Of a stretch of DNA of 28,715 bases, positions 15,333-22,988 are shown piece after piece (position 1 is the stretch's first letter; the number at the start of each line of letters is the position of its first letter). This stretch comes from a virus. The stretch covers positions 1 through 28,715 of the IMG/VR virus record IMGVR_UViG_3300030104_000763. One strand, written 5' to 3'. The notes beneath the pieces are model-generated. The model saw nothing but the letters and a program-made list of their open reading frames with translations, was not told the DNA's origin and ran no database searches. The position numbers and the translations under genes are program-made.

Positions 15333-15701
15333 ATGGCTAAAAATACACAAAATAAAGAAGATAAAGTAACACCTGTTACACTTTCTGATAAAAAAGAAAA
15401 GTTTCTTAAAGCATATAAAAGTAGTGATTGTAATGTTGCTAAATCATGCAGAGCAATTAAAATATCAAGGCAGACATACTACAGATGGAAAGAGGATCAG
15501 CAATTTAAAGATGCTTGTTATGAGATAGAAGAAGGATTGATAGACAATGCAGAAAGTAAACTGCAAGACCTAATTAACAAAGGCAATCCTGTAGCCATAT
15601 TTTTTTATTTAAAAACTAAAGGCAGAAGCAGAGGGTATGATGAAAGACAAACTATTGACATAAACAAACCATTTGATAAGATAGAACTTGAAGGCATCTA
15701 A
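15333..15701 (+). CDS. terS: Small terminase subunit
   Basis: A 122-residue protein directly before the large terminase. It has a helix-turn-helix: KKEKFLKAYKSSDCNVAKSC (from about residue 20) then ISRQTYYRWKEDQQFKDACY, the typical 'A..L.IS..TYYRW....F' order of small terminases that recognise the packaging site. The middle helices (EGLIDNAESKLQDLINKG) suit the oligomerisation core, and the end carries KTKGRSRGYDERQ. It overlaps the large terminase by 14 bases. Confidence 0.85.
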   Translation: MAKNTQNKEDKVTPVTLSDKKEKFLKAYKSSDCNVAKSCRAIKISRQTYYRWKEDQQFKDACYEIEEGLIDNAESKLQDLINKGNPVAIFFYLKTKGRSRGYDERQTIDINKPFDKIELEGI

Positions 15702-16974
15702 TCTAATATTAAAAAAAGAGAACTACTTGCCACACCAATGGGATTTCCTAACAAAGAAAGGTAATCCAAAAGCAAGAATAAGTGCATTGGTTGGAGGTTT
15801 GGGCTGTGGAAAGTCAAGAGCCTTAATAAGTAAAACTGCTATGTGTTTAGTAAACAAAGTAAGTCCTACTACAGGCAAATCAAATGGCTTGATCTTATAT
15901 CCTACTTACTCATTAGCAGATGAAGTATTTGTACAGCCTTTTATAGAATTGCTAGAGAAGTGCAATATACCTTATACTTATAATATTGCATCACATAAGT
16001 TTAGAACTGTATATGGTGATATTAAAATATATGTCACTAATCAGGCACATAAGATTGTTGGTAGTAATTATACATGGGCAGGAGTTGATGAATTAGATAT
16101 TGAATCATATAAGAATGCTGATATTGCTATATCAAAAGCATTGGGTAGGTTGAGAGGTTGTGAAGATGCTGAACTATTTATTACTACTACACCTGAAGGT
16201 TATTCTTTTTGTTATGACTTTCTTATTACTAAAGCATCACCTGATAAAGTTTTGATACATGGTAAGACAACAGACAATCCTTATCTACCTAAATCTTACA
16301 TACAATCTTTAAGAGATAATTATGATGAGAACTTATTAAAGGCTTATCTTGATGGTGAATTTACTAACTTACAAAAAGGAAATACATATCATGGTTTCAG
16401 TAGAGAAAAAAATGTTAAAGAATGCTTATACAATAGAAGTAAACCAATCCATGTGGGCTGGGATTTCAATCTATTACCACAATGTGTGTGCATCATACAA
16501 GAACAACCACATAGTCCTAACATACAAGTCATAGATGAAATACAGTTAGATACTGATGGAAGTGGTGATGTATTAACAGAAAGAATGTGCAGAGAAATTA
16601 AGAGAAGATACCCTAACACAAAGTACAATGCTTATCCTGATGCAACAGGTGCAGCAAGGCATTCATCTGCAAGATATAGTGATATAGAAATTATAAGAAG
16701 AAATGGTTTTATGGTTCATGTAAGGCACATTAACCCATTAGTAATTAATAGAGTTAATAGTATGAACAACAATCTTGCTAAAGATAACATGATAATTGAT
16801 CCTAAATGTAAAGGACTTATAAGAGATTTAGAACAGGTAGTAAACAAAGAAGGCACAAGAGATATAGACAAGACAACTAATAAAGAATTAACACACTTAT
16901 CAGATGCACTAGGTTATTATGTTGATTATAAACACCCAACTGTTAAGCCTGTGTTAGGTACAACTGATAGATAA
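15688..16974 (+). CDS. terL: Large terminase subunit
   Basis: A 428-residue packaging motor. The ATPase has Walker A GGLGCGKS (36-43), Walker B AGVDELD (131-137) and the coupling TTTPEG (166-171). The nuclease has VGWDFN (D259), IDEIQ (282-286), YPDATG (D318) and LSDALGYYV (D406), as in RNase H-like terminase nucleases. There is no ATG near the start: the frame opens after a TAG at 15682 and the first usable starts are TTG 15688 or TTG 15727, so initiation is non-standard, probably coupled to TerS translation. It cuts concatemers and pumps DNA into the head. Portal and MuF neighbours suggest an SPP1-like headful strategy. Confidence 0.92.
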   Translation: MKASNLILKKENYLPHQWDFLTKKGNPKARISALVGGLGCGKSRALISKTAMCLVNKVSPTTGKSNGLILYPTYSLADEVFVQPFIELLEKCNIPYTYNIASHKFRTVYGDIKIYVTNQAHKIVGSNYTWAGVDELDIESYKNADIAISKALGRLRGCEDAELFITTTPEGYSFCYDFLITKASPDKVLIHGKTTDNPYLPKSYIQSLRDNYDENLLKAYLDGEFTNLQKGNTYHGFSREKNVKECLYNRSKPIHVGWDFNLLPQCVCIIQEQPHSPNIQVIDEIQLDTDGSGDVLTERMCREIKRRYPNTKYNAYPDATGAARHSSARYSDIEIIRRNGFMVHVRHINPLVINRVNSMNNNLAKDNMIIDPKCKGLIRDLEQVVNKEGTRDIDKTTNKELTHLSDALGYYVDYKHPTVKPVLGTTDR

Positions 16975-16986
16975 AAGGAGCAAGGT

Positions 16987-18333
16987 ATGATTCCAAATGC
17001 AGGTGAATTAGCAGTATTAATGAGCAAGTTTGATGTAGCACAGAAAAGAAAGAATAGGTGGAAGCAGTCAAGATATGAAGCAATGGATTACTACAAAGGT
17101 GATACTAATGAATATACATCACATTACTTTAGTAATTCTACATTACAAAAGGTAGTAACAGGCAATGTTAATGTTACTAAAAGAGTAATAGACAGAGTGT
17201 CTTTAGTATATATGACACCACCTAAAAGATTATATACTAATGAAGAAACATCTAATCTATTTATTGATAAAGATTTAAAACTACAAAGGCTTGAAAGAAT
17301 AACTAACCTGCTTGATGCTGTGCTTTTAAAACCATGTTGGAGAATGGGTGAAAATGGTGGACACATTGAATATGATATTATATGGGATTATGAACCTATG
17401 TTTGATGAAGATCCATTAAATCCTACTGCTATAGTGTACCCTATTGCAAAGAAATCATCTGTGCTAGATACTACTCCTGAACTATGGTCATATTGGGATT
17501 CAGAGAATCATTTTACTTTTGATGCTAATGGCAAGATATACACTAATGAAGATAACCCTGATATGTTTAATCCATATGGCAGGTTACCATTTGTTGAATG
17601 TTACAGAGAAGGCAAACCTGAAATGGATTATTTAGATACTAATTCATCTAGTGATTTGATTGCTACTAATCTATCTATCAATGTAGCAGAAACAAATAAG
17701 AATGCTAATGTAATGTTCCAATCATTTGGATATATGTTTGTTAATGGATCTGGAATAGATAAAGATAGTATTGAAGTTGGACAAGACAAGATCAATTTTC
17801 TTGGTGTAGATGGTACTATAAACATAGTAACACCACCCAATGCAATACCTGCACTTGATGAATCAATTAAATCATCATATAAGATGTTAGCACAGAACTA
17901 TCACTTGCCTACTTCTTTTGTTGAAGGCACTACTGCTGAATCAGGAGTAGCATTAAGATTAAGAAACCAAGAACTGCAAGATGATAGGAAGTCAGATGTT
18001 ACAAGATGGAGAAACCTAGAACATGAATTGTTTGAATTAGAGAAACTAATGATAGCAGTAGAACTTGGTAAAGATGCAGGTGATTTAGAAGATGTTGATT
18101 TTAGTGAATCAGTAGATATACTATCAGACCAAGAGCAAAGAGATAAATGGGAATGGGAACTATCACATGGTCTTATTGATAAGGCTGATATTATGATGCA
18201 AAAGAATCCTGATTTAACAAGAGAAGAAGCAGAAGATTATCTGTTTGATAGAAAAGAACAAGAGTTAGAAACAGAAGAAGCAGAAGCACCACAAAATACT
18301 TTGCTTGAAGCATTAGCAAAGCCTGTAGAATAA
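16987..18333 (+). CDS. Portal protein (SPP1 gp6-like)
   Basis: A 448-residue protein directly after TerL, with an AAAGGAG ribosome site. The layout matches SPP1-type portals: an N-terminal helix, a YYKGD stretch (around residue 36), a conserved stretch TKRVIDRVSLVYMTPPKRL (about 64-82), wing strands, then a stem/clip part near FVEGTTAESGVALRLRNQEL (about 312-331), and an acidic C-terminus with LEAL. Twelve copies form the head vertex ring through which DNA is packaged and ejected. The stop overlaps the next start by one base. Confidence 0.88.
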   Translation: MIPNAGELAVLMSKFDVAQKRKNRWKQSRYEAMDYYKGDTNEYTSHYFSNSTLQKVVTGNVNVTKRVIDRVSLVYMTPPKRLYTNEETSNLFIDKDLKLQRLERITNLLDAVLLKPCWRMGENGGHIEYDIIWDYEPMFDEDPLNPTAIVYPIAKKSSVLDTTPELWSYWDSENHFTFDANGKIYTNEDNPDMFNPYGRLPFVECYREGKPEMDYLDTNSSSDLIATNLSINVAETNKNANVMFQSFGYMFVNGSGIDKDSIEVGQDKINFLGVDGTINIVTPPNAIPALDESIKSSYKMLAQNYHLPTSFVEGTTAESGVALRLRNQELQDDRKSDVTRWRNLEHELFELEKLMIAVELGKDAGDLEDVDFSESVDILSDQEQRDKWEWELSHGLIDKADIMMQKNPDLTREEAEDYLFDRKEQELETEEAEAPQNTLLEALAKPVE

Positions 18334-18629
18334 TGGCTGAATATCAAGGCAAACAAGTTAAGTTAAACAAACCTTCAAGGATTACTAAAGGACAAGCAGG
18401 ATATGGTAGAAAGAAGTTCCAAGTTTATGTGCAAGATGGTGATAAAGTAAAGAAGGTTATGTTTGGTGATCCTAATCTATCTATAAAAAGATTTAGTGAT
18501 GCTAATAGAAAGTCATTTAGGGCAAGGCATAAGTGTGATAGCAATCCACCTAAAGATAAAACTAAAGCAAGGTATTGGAGTTGTAGGTTTTGGGAATCTA
18601 AAAAGACAGTATCAGAACTACTTAAATAA
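18333..18629 (+). CDS. DUF5872-like small basic protein of the head module
   Basis: A 98-residue, strongly basic protein. KFQVYVQDGDKVKKVMFGDP then NLSIKRFSDANRKSFRARHK, followed by cysteines at CDSNPP and YWSCRFW, strongly resembles a small protein found near portals in many marine phage genomes (DUF5872-like: 'KFGDPN..IK...P.RRKSFRARH.C......YWSCR.W'). Function is not known; the positive charge and cysteine pair suggest binding of DNA or a metal. Translation is coupled on both sides by one-base overlaps. Confidence 0.75.
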   Translation: MAEYQGKQVKLNKPSRITKGQAGYGRKKFQVYVQDGDKVKKVMFGDPNLSIKRFSDANRKSFRARHKCDSNPPKDKTKARYWSCRFWESKKTVSELLK

Positions 18630-19345
18630 TGGCTAACCAATCAGACATAGACAATTCAGCACAAATAATTGCAGACCTTGTAGATAAAGCAAGAACAGAA
18701 TTAGTTAATGATTTATATAAACTTGGATTAAACACAGATGATGCAACAGCATTTGCCCAATCATTGCTTGATTTAGATGTAGAAGGAACTTTAAAAAAGA
18801 AACTACAAAAGGCTACATCAGCATATGCTAATGCACATAGGCAAGTATTAGAATCAACTATTGGCTTTGCAGAAATAGAAGCAGCCACATTAACTACATT
18901 TGCACAATTAAATGAACAAATATTTGATAACTCAATTATAAGAACTATATCAGGCAATATAAAAACAGAAGTATCAAAAGGAATATTAGCAGGATTGACA
19001 GCAGATGAAATACTAGTAAATGTATCAAGTTCAAGTATATCTAATGCACAGATGCAAACACTTGTTAATACTACACTAAATTCTTATTCAAGAACAATTA
19101 CAAATCAAATGATGAATGTAGCACCTGCAAATACAAAGTATGTTTATATAGGACCTGTAGATGAGAAAACAAGACCTGAATGTTTATCTATGGCAAGTGC
19201 TGGAAGAATAACAGAATCACAAATAAAATCAAAATTTGGTGCTTCTGTATTAGTAGATGGTGGTGGATTTAATTGCAGACACAAATGGGAAATAGCATCT
19301 AGTGAAGGAGTAGAACTATTTGAAGGAGATAAAGTAAATGCTTGA
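18629..19345 (+). CDS. MuF-like head morphogenesis protein
   Basis: A 238-residue protein right after the portal region. The N-terminal 120 residues are helical. The C-terminus carries the MuF/SPP1 gp7 signature: KYVYIGPVDEKTRPECLSMA (about 171-190) and a glycine-rich ending with FNCRHKWE. These proteins ride in the head with the portal and act early in DNA ejection and assembly. No toxin domain is attached, unlike long MuF proteins of some other phages. It overlaps the next gene by eight bases. Confidence 0.85.
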   Translation: MANQSDIDNSAQIIADLVDKARTELVNDLYKLGLNTDDATAFAQSLLDLDVEGTLKKKLQKATSAYANAHRQVLESTIGFAEIEAATLTTFAQLNEQIFDNSIIRTISGNIKTEVSKGILAGLTADEILVNVSSSSISNAQMQTLVNTTLNSYSRTITNQMMNVAPANTKYVYIGPVDEKTRPECLSMASAGRITESQIKSKFGASVLVDGGGFNCRHKWEIASSEGVELFEGDKVNA

Positions 19346-19766
19346 TCTTAAATTCTTTTTAAGAGTAGGACCTAATACAAGAGATAGATATAGAAAGCAT
19401 ATCTTTGAAGATGCTAAAGATGTTTTTGGTAAGTCATTCAAAGGCTATACAAAAAAATATAGTGAAAGAAAAAAAGCAAACAAATTTAAAAGACAGGCAT
19501 CACAATATGCAAGTAGCAATGCACCTGTATTAACATCTGATTTATTAAGAGATTTTAGTTTAATCAAAACAATGACAAATGGATTCCAATTAGGATTTGC
19601 TGCATTTGGTGCAAGAGTACAACATTTAAAAAAGATGGGCAGAGTATTGTCAGCACCTAACCAAGCATTGCCTAATGGTGTAATCCAATATTTAAGTAAA
19701 GAAGCAAGTATATATATTAAGAAGAAATTGCCTAAAGGTAAAAAAAGATATAGAATTGGAAAATAA
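19338..19766 (+). CDS. Virion morphogenesis-like protein
   Basis: A 142-residue, very basic protein. The core 'APVLTSDLLRDFSLIKTMTN' then 'GFQLGFAAFGARVQHLKKMG' resembles the gpG/gpS virion morphogenesis group, where a 'pL..tG.L..s' turn and a glycine-rich strand occur before a lysine-rich end. Homologues are tail completion or head-tail joining factors. Here it lies between MuF and scaffold. The family resemblance is loose. Confidence 0.45.
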   Translation: MLDLKFFLRVGPNTRDRYRKHIFEDAKDVFGKSFKGYTKKYSERKKANKFKRQASQYASSNAPVLTSDLLRDFSLIKTMTNGFQLGFAAFGARVQHLKKMGRVLSAPNQALPNGVIQYLSKEASIYIKKKLPKGKKRYRIGK

Positions 19767-19821
19767 TTTTATATATATTATGATTAAGATTTTTCAACAA
19801 TAACTCACAAAAGAGGTACAA

Positions 19822-20385
19822 ATGTCAGAAGAAAAAGTAGAAACTCAAGCAACTCAAGATACAGAGGTTAAAAATCCCAGCACAAATGCTGAACAAAAAA
19901 ATGTTCCATATGATAGATTTGCAGAAGTTAATCAAGCAAAAAATGATCTTGCAACTCAAAATGGTAAACTCCAAGCACAGATTGATAAGATGAATGAAAC
20001 TCAAAAGCAACAACAACAAGCAAAACTTGTAGAAGATGGTAAACTACAAGAAGCACTTGGTATTGTTAGCAAAGAAAGAGATACATTTAAAACACAGGCA
20101 GAGCAATGGAATCAATATCAGGCTGATAAAAGAGAATCATTAATGGGCAAATTAACTGATGACACAGATAAATCTATTGCAGAAGGCTTGAATGATTTAA
20201 ATAAACTAGAAACATATGTTAATAAAGTTACTAATGTTAATTCACCATCAACATCAACTGCAAGAGCCACAAGTGGTAAAACAGGAGATATGGGTGGCTA
20301 TTCTTCTTGGGAAGAATTTGCTATGAAAGACCCAAAGGGTGCTGAAAAAGCAATAGAAGAAAGCACAGTAAACTTTATTAAATAA
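19822..20385 (+). CDS. Capsid scaffold protein
   Basis: A 187-residue protein immediately before the capsid gene. It is acidic, low in aromatics and dominated by a coiled coil (about residues 28-110, with VPYDRFAEVNQAKNDLATQN leading into many E, K and Q heptads), preceded by a disordered N-terminus and followed by a serine/threonine/glycine linker and a short C-terminal helix (EEFAMKDPKGAEKAIEE). This matches phage scaffolds, which guide capsid assembly and leave before maturation. Start follows AAGAGGTACAA. Confidence 0.85.
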   Translation: MSEEKVETQATQDTEVKNPSTNAEQKNVPYDRFAEVNQAKNDLATQNGKLQAQIDKMNETQKQQQQAKLVEDGKLQEALGIVSKERDTFKTQAEQWNQYQADKRESLMGKLTDDTDKSIAEGLNDLNKLETYVNKVTNVNSPSTSTARATSGKTGDMGGYSSWEEFAMKDPKGAEKAIEESTVNFIK

Positions 20386-20447
20386 AACTCTGTCAAAATG
20401 AAGGCTAACAAGCAGTTGAAAGACAGATAAATATTTAGGAGTATTTC

Positions 20448-21341
20448 ATGGCAAATACAGATGTAGGTGTTGCAGCAGGTGGTTTAGGAAAAACCATTGC
20501 AGCAGCAATAGTTCAATTTAACAAAGCATCAGTTACTCCTGCTACTATTTCAATGGCAGCAGCAGTTAAAGGATCAAACACAGTTCAATTTCCTGTTTAT
20601 AGCAAATTAGCAACAAGTGCTGTTACTAATGAAGCAACAGGAGATGAAGATACAGAAGTAGCAGCAACAAGCATTACAACTGCTGCAACTAATGTTGAAG
20701 TATTAAGAAATCATATTAATGCAAGAGTAACAGACCTTGCTGCATATGGTAACTCTGATGCTTTAATGGTGAATGCAGGGCAAGTGCTTGGTAATGCAGT
20801 AGCAGCAGAATTTGACACAAACATATGTGCTTTATTTGATGGCTTTGCAACAACTAAAGGTTCAGATGATTCTTTAAGATTCCTTGATATTATGGATGCA
20901 GTTGCTTCATTAGAAACTAATGATGCTCCAAGACCATATTCAGCAGTATTACACCCACAACAAATGTATGGTTCATTTGGATTATCAAATGAGTTGGCTT
21001 TAACAGCAACTAATTCAAGTGTAGGTGCATTTGCACATGGTGGTGCATCTTCTGTAGGTGAGCAGTTTTATGGTGCAGGATTTGTAACTTCTCTTGCAGG
21101 TATAGCATTCTATACTTCACCACAAGTTGCAGATGGTGATACAGGCAGAAAAAAAGGTGCAATCTATGCTAAAACAGCATTAGGTGCAGGTTACATTGAT
21201 TTTGGTGGTGGTAACTTTATTGAGTTAAGAACTGAAAGAAATGAACTTGGTGCATCAACAAACTTGGTTGCAAATGGTTATTGGGCAGCAAGTGAATTAG
21301 TAGATTTACATGGTGTAGAAATACATACTGAAATCTCATAG
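20448..21341 (+). CDS. Major capsid protein
   Basis: A 297-residue protein after the scaffold, with HK97-type features: N-terminal helix (AAAIVQFNKASVTPATISMA), an extended strand region, a long central helix (NAGQVLGNAVAAEFDTNIC), the P-domain part RPYSAVLHPQQMYGSFGLS (about 163-181), and a C-terminal sheet region (FGGGNFIELRTERNELGAS; NGYWAASELVD). It closely resembles capsid proteins of uncultured marine siphophages. It has ribosome site AGGAG and a strong hairpin just after the stop. It would be the most abundant virion protein. Confidence 0.88.
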   Translation: MANTDVGVAAGGLGKTIAAAIVQFNKASVTPATISMAAAVKGSNTVQFPVYSKLATSAVTNEATGDEDTEVAATSITTAATNVEVLRNHINARVTDLAAYGNSDALMVNAGQVLGNAVAAEFDTNICALFDGFATTKGSDDSLRFLDIMDAVASLETNDAPRPYSAVLHPQQMYGSFGLSNELALTATNSSVGAFAHGGASSVGEQFYGAGFVTSLAGIAFYTSPQVADGDTGRKKGAIYAKTALGAGYIDFGGGNFIELRTERNELGASTNLVANGYWAASELVDLHGVEIHTEIS

Positions 21342-21370
21342 TAAGCAGTAAGTAAGTAATGACAAGCAAA

Positions 21371-21397
21371 AGGGTGGCATTGTTGGAGTGCCACCCT
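21371..21397 (+). terminator. Strong hairpin after the capsid gene
   Basis: Perfect 9-bp stem AGGGTGGCA (21371-21379) with TGCCACCCT (21389-21397) and a 9-base loop. There is no clear T-run after it, so it may be a partial terminator, or a 3' stability/processing structure that raises capsid mRNA level over downstream genes. Confidence 0.65.
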
Positions 21398-21411
21398 GAT
21401 GTATAAAAATT

Positions 21412-21702
21412 ATGGCTGATAAAAAAAATATTATAAAAAAAGATAGACCAATAAAAGATATTGGCAATTTAAACAATAAAGAATTTGGTTGTGAACTTGA
21501 TCCTAATAAAAAACTATGCTTAACTGAAGATAAAGATAAAGGACAACAAGCATATTATAAAGGTTCAAAGATGAAGTACATGGATTATATGCAAGAAGTA
21601 ACTGATAGAATTAGCAGAAATAGAAATGGAAAAGGTGTTGAAAACATTGGTTTCTTTGGTGGTGTAAATTTTGATAAGAATGGAAAAATTATTAAATCTT
21701 AA
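21412..21702 (+). CDS. Small unknown protein after the capsid gene
   Basis: A 96-residue, very lysine-rich protein with KEFGCELDPNKKLCLTED (two cysteines 12 apart), AYYKGSKMKYMDYMQEV and a glycine-rich end GVENIGFFGGVNFDKNG. No clear ribosome site before the ATG, which sits after the capsid hairpin. No domain recognised. It may be a minor head protein or a head-associated DNA-binding protein. Confidence 0.55.
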   Translation: MADKKNIIKKDRPIKDIGNLNNKEFGCELDPNKKLCLTEDKDKGQQAYYKGSKMKYMDYMQEVTDRISRNRNGKGVENIGFFGGVNFDKNGKIIKS

Positions 21703-21713
21703 ATGGAGAAATA

Positions 21714-21881
21714 ATGAAAGAAAATAAAAAAGAAGTTAAAAAAGAAAATAAAAAAGCAGTTAAAAAAGCAGTAAGCAAAGTAAAGATAACTAAACCAAGT
21801 GGCAATGTTATTTACAGAGAAAGTTATGAAGGTTTAGCAAAGCAGTATGAATCTAAAGGCTGTAAAGTAGAGGAGGTTTGA
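21714..21881 (+). CDS. Small lysine-rich protein (55 aa)
   Basis: A 55-residue protein whose first 20 residues repeat a K-K-E-V/K-K-A-V pattern (ENKKEVKKENKKAVKKAV), followed by a small folded part with VIYRESYEGLAKQYESKG. It starts after AATGGAG and ends where the next gene's strong AGGAGG site begins. The highly positive N-terminus suggests a nucleic-acid-binding or capsid-interior peptide. Confidence 0.55.
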   Translation: MKENKKEVKKENKKAVKKAVSKVKITKPSGNVIYRESYEGLAKQYESKGCKVEEV

Positions 21882-21882
21882 T

Positions 21883-22395
21883 ATGCCATATGGTAAAAGT
21901 AATTATAAAGTAATAAGAGTAACACCTACATTAGACACAAGTGAATATGTAGCAGGAGATGTTATATTTAATTCTGTAGCAATACCTAATGCTGTAATTG
22001 GTAATGGTGGTTGTTCTAAATTAGTAGCTGCATTTGTACAGAGTGAAAATGCAACTAATCTTGAATGTGAAATAATATTTACACAAAGTGCTGCAACTTT
22101 TGGAACTGTTAATGCAACAGCAAACATTTCAAGTGCAGATTTAAGAACAGCAGGAATGCTAGGGTATATGTCATGTGAAGCAGCAGATGATACTACTAAT
22201 TTTCTTGATAATTCTGAAATAAAAAGAATATATGATGGAAGAAGTGATGCAAGTGCTTCTACTCCAAAAGCAGACCCTATATTGTTACAAGCAGCAGATG
22301 ATTCTACTTCTGTTTATTTTGCATTATTAGGTGGTACTACTATTACTTATGGAGCAGATGATTTACAATTTATATTCCATATTGAATATAGATAG
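21883..22395 (+). CDS. Putative head decoration/fibre-like protein
   Basis: A 170-residue protein with the best ribosome site in the window (AGGAGG at 21871-21876, six bases before the ATG). It is beta-rich and acidic with many small residues (VAGDVIFNSVAIPNAV; SKLVAAFVQSENATNLECE; TSVYFALLGGTTITYGADDL), a form common in phage appendage or decoration proteins encoded near the capsid. The strong translation signal suggests it is made in large amount. No specific family recognised. Confidence 0.5.
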   Translation: MPYGKSNYKVIRVTPTLDTSEYVAGDVIFNSVAIPNAVIGNGGCSKLVAAFVQSENATNLECEIIFTQSAATFGTVNATANISSADLRTAGMLGYMSCEAADDTTNFLDNSEIKRIYDGRSDASASTPKADPILLQAADDSTSVYFALLGGTTITYGADDLQFIFHIEYR

Positions 22396-22797
22396 ATGTC
22401 TATAATAGCAGACATTAAAAGACATGAAGGCTATTCTAAAAAGGTTTACAAAGACACACTAGGTTATGACACAATAGGGATAGGCTTCTTGGTATCTTCA
22501 TTAGAATTAGATGAAGATGTTTGTGATATTATTCTTGAAAGAAGGTTGATCAAGAATGAAAGAGTTTTAGAAAGAAAACTTTTATATTACAGAGATTTGC
22601 CACAGCCTGTTAAAAATATCCTACAAAATATGTATTATCAATTAGGCAATAGATTGTTCAAGTTTGTTAAAACATTGCATTATGTTGAGAATCACAAGTT
22701 TCAAGCAGCAGGCATAGAGATGCTTGATTCATTATGGGCTAAACAAACACCTAACAGAGCAAAAGAATTAAGTGAAGAAATGAGAAATTGTGAATAA
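22396..22797 (+). CDS. T4-type lysozyme (GH24 endolysin)
   Basis: A 133-residue peptidoglycan hydrolase. The start ADIKRHEGYSKKVYKDTLGY then DTIGIGF places glutamate at residue 11, aspartate at 20 and threonine at 26, the same numbering as the T4 lysozyme catalytic triad. The histidine usual after GIG is phenylalanine here. The helical C-terminal part contains NILQNMYYQLGNRLFKF and the WAKQTPNRAKEL end typical of the family. It cleaves the N-acetylmuramic acid–N-acetylglucosamine bond at lysis. It has no signal peptide, so it needs a holin. Smaller than T4 lysozyme (164). Confidence 0.92.
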   Translation: MSIIADIKRHEGYSKKVYKDTLGYDTIGIGFLVSSLELDEDVCDIILERRLIKNERVLERKLLYYRDLPQPVKNILQNMYYQLGNRLFKFVKTLHYVENHKFQAAGIEMLDSLWAKQTPNRAKELSEEMRNCE

Positions 22798-22987
22798 AAA
22801 AGACACAGAAGTTGTGATTACACATTTAGAATACATCAAAGAAAAAGTTGATGCAAATTACAATCATTTAAAAGAATTGAATGGCAGAGTTAGAAAGAAT
22901 GAAGTATCTATTTCTTGGATCAAAGGGATAGGCTTAACAGTTACATTTGTAGTATCATCATTTATAACTTACTTTATGAAGGAGTAA
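22790..22987 (+). CDS. XhlA-like membrane protein (holin/lysis accessory)
   Basis: A 65-residue protein. It starts with GTG 22790 overlapping the lysozyme stop by eight bases. The N-terminal part (to about residue 40) is a charged coiled coil (HLEYIKEKVDANYNHLKELN) and the C-terminus is one membrane segment (IKGIGLTVTFVVSSFITYFM), the layout of XhlA-type proteins. These act with holins or anchor lysis complexes at the membrane. Its overlap with the endolysin supports a lysis role. Confidence 0.7.
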   Translation: MNKKDTEVVITHLEYIKEKVDANYNHLKELNGRVRKNEVSISWIKGIGLTVTFVVSSFITYFMKE

Positions 22988-22988
22988 A

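Noticed and set aside
16349-16534. Second + strand open frame inside the large terminase gene
   Set aside because: It is an alternative frame within the nuclease domain, with no ribosome site or recognisable content.
20389-20427. Inverted repeat TCTGTC/GACAGA between scaffold and capsid genes
   Set aside because: Only six bases with a 27-base loop; expected by chance.
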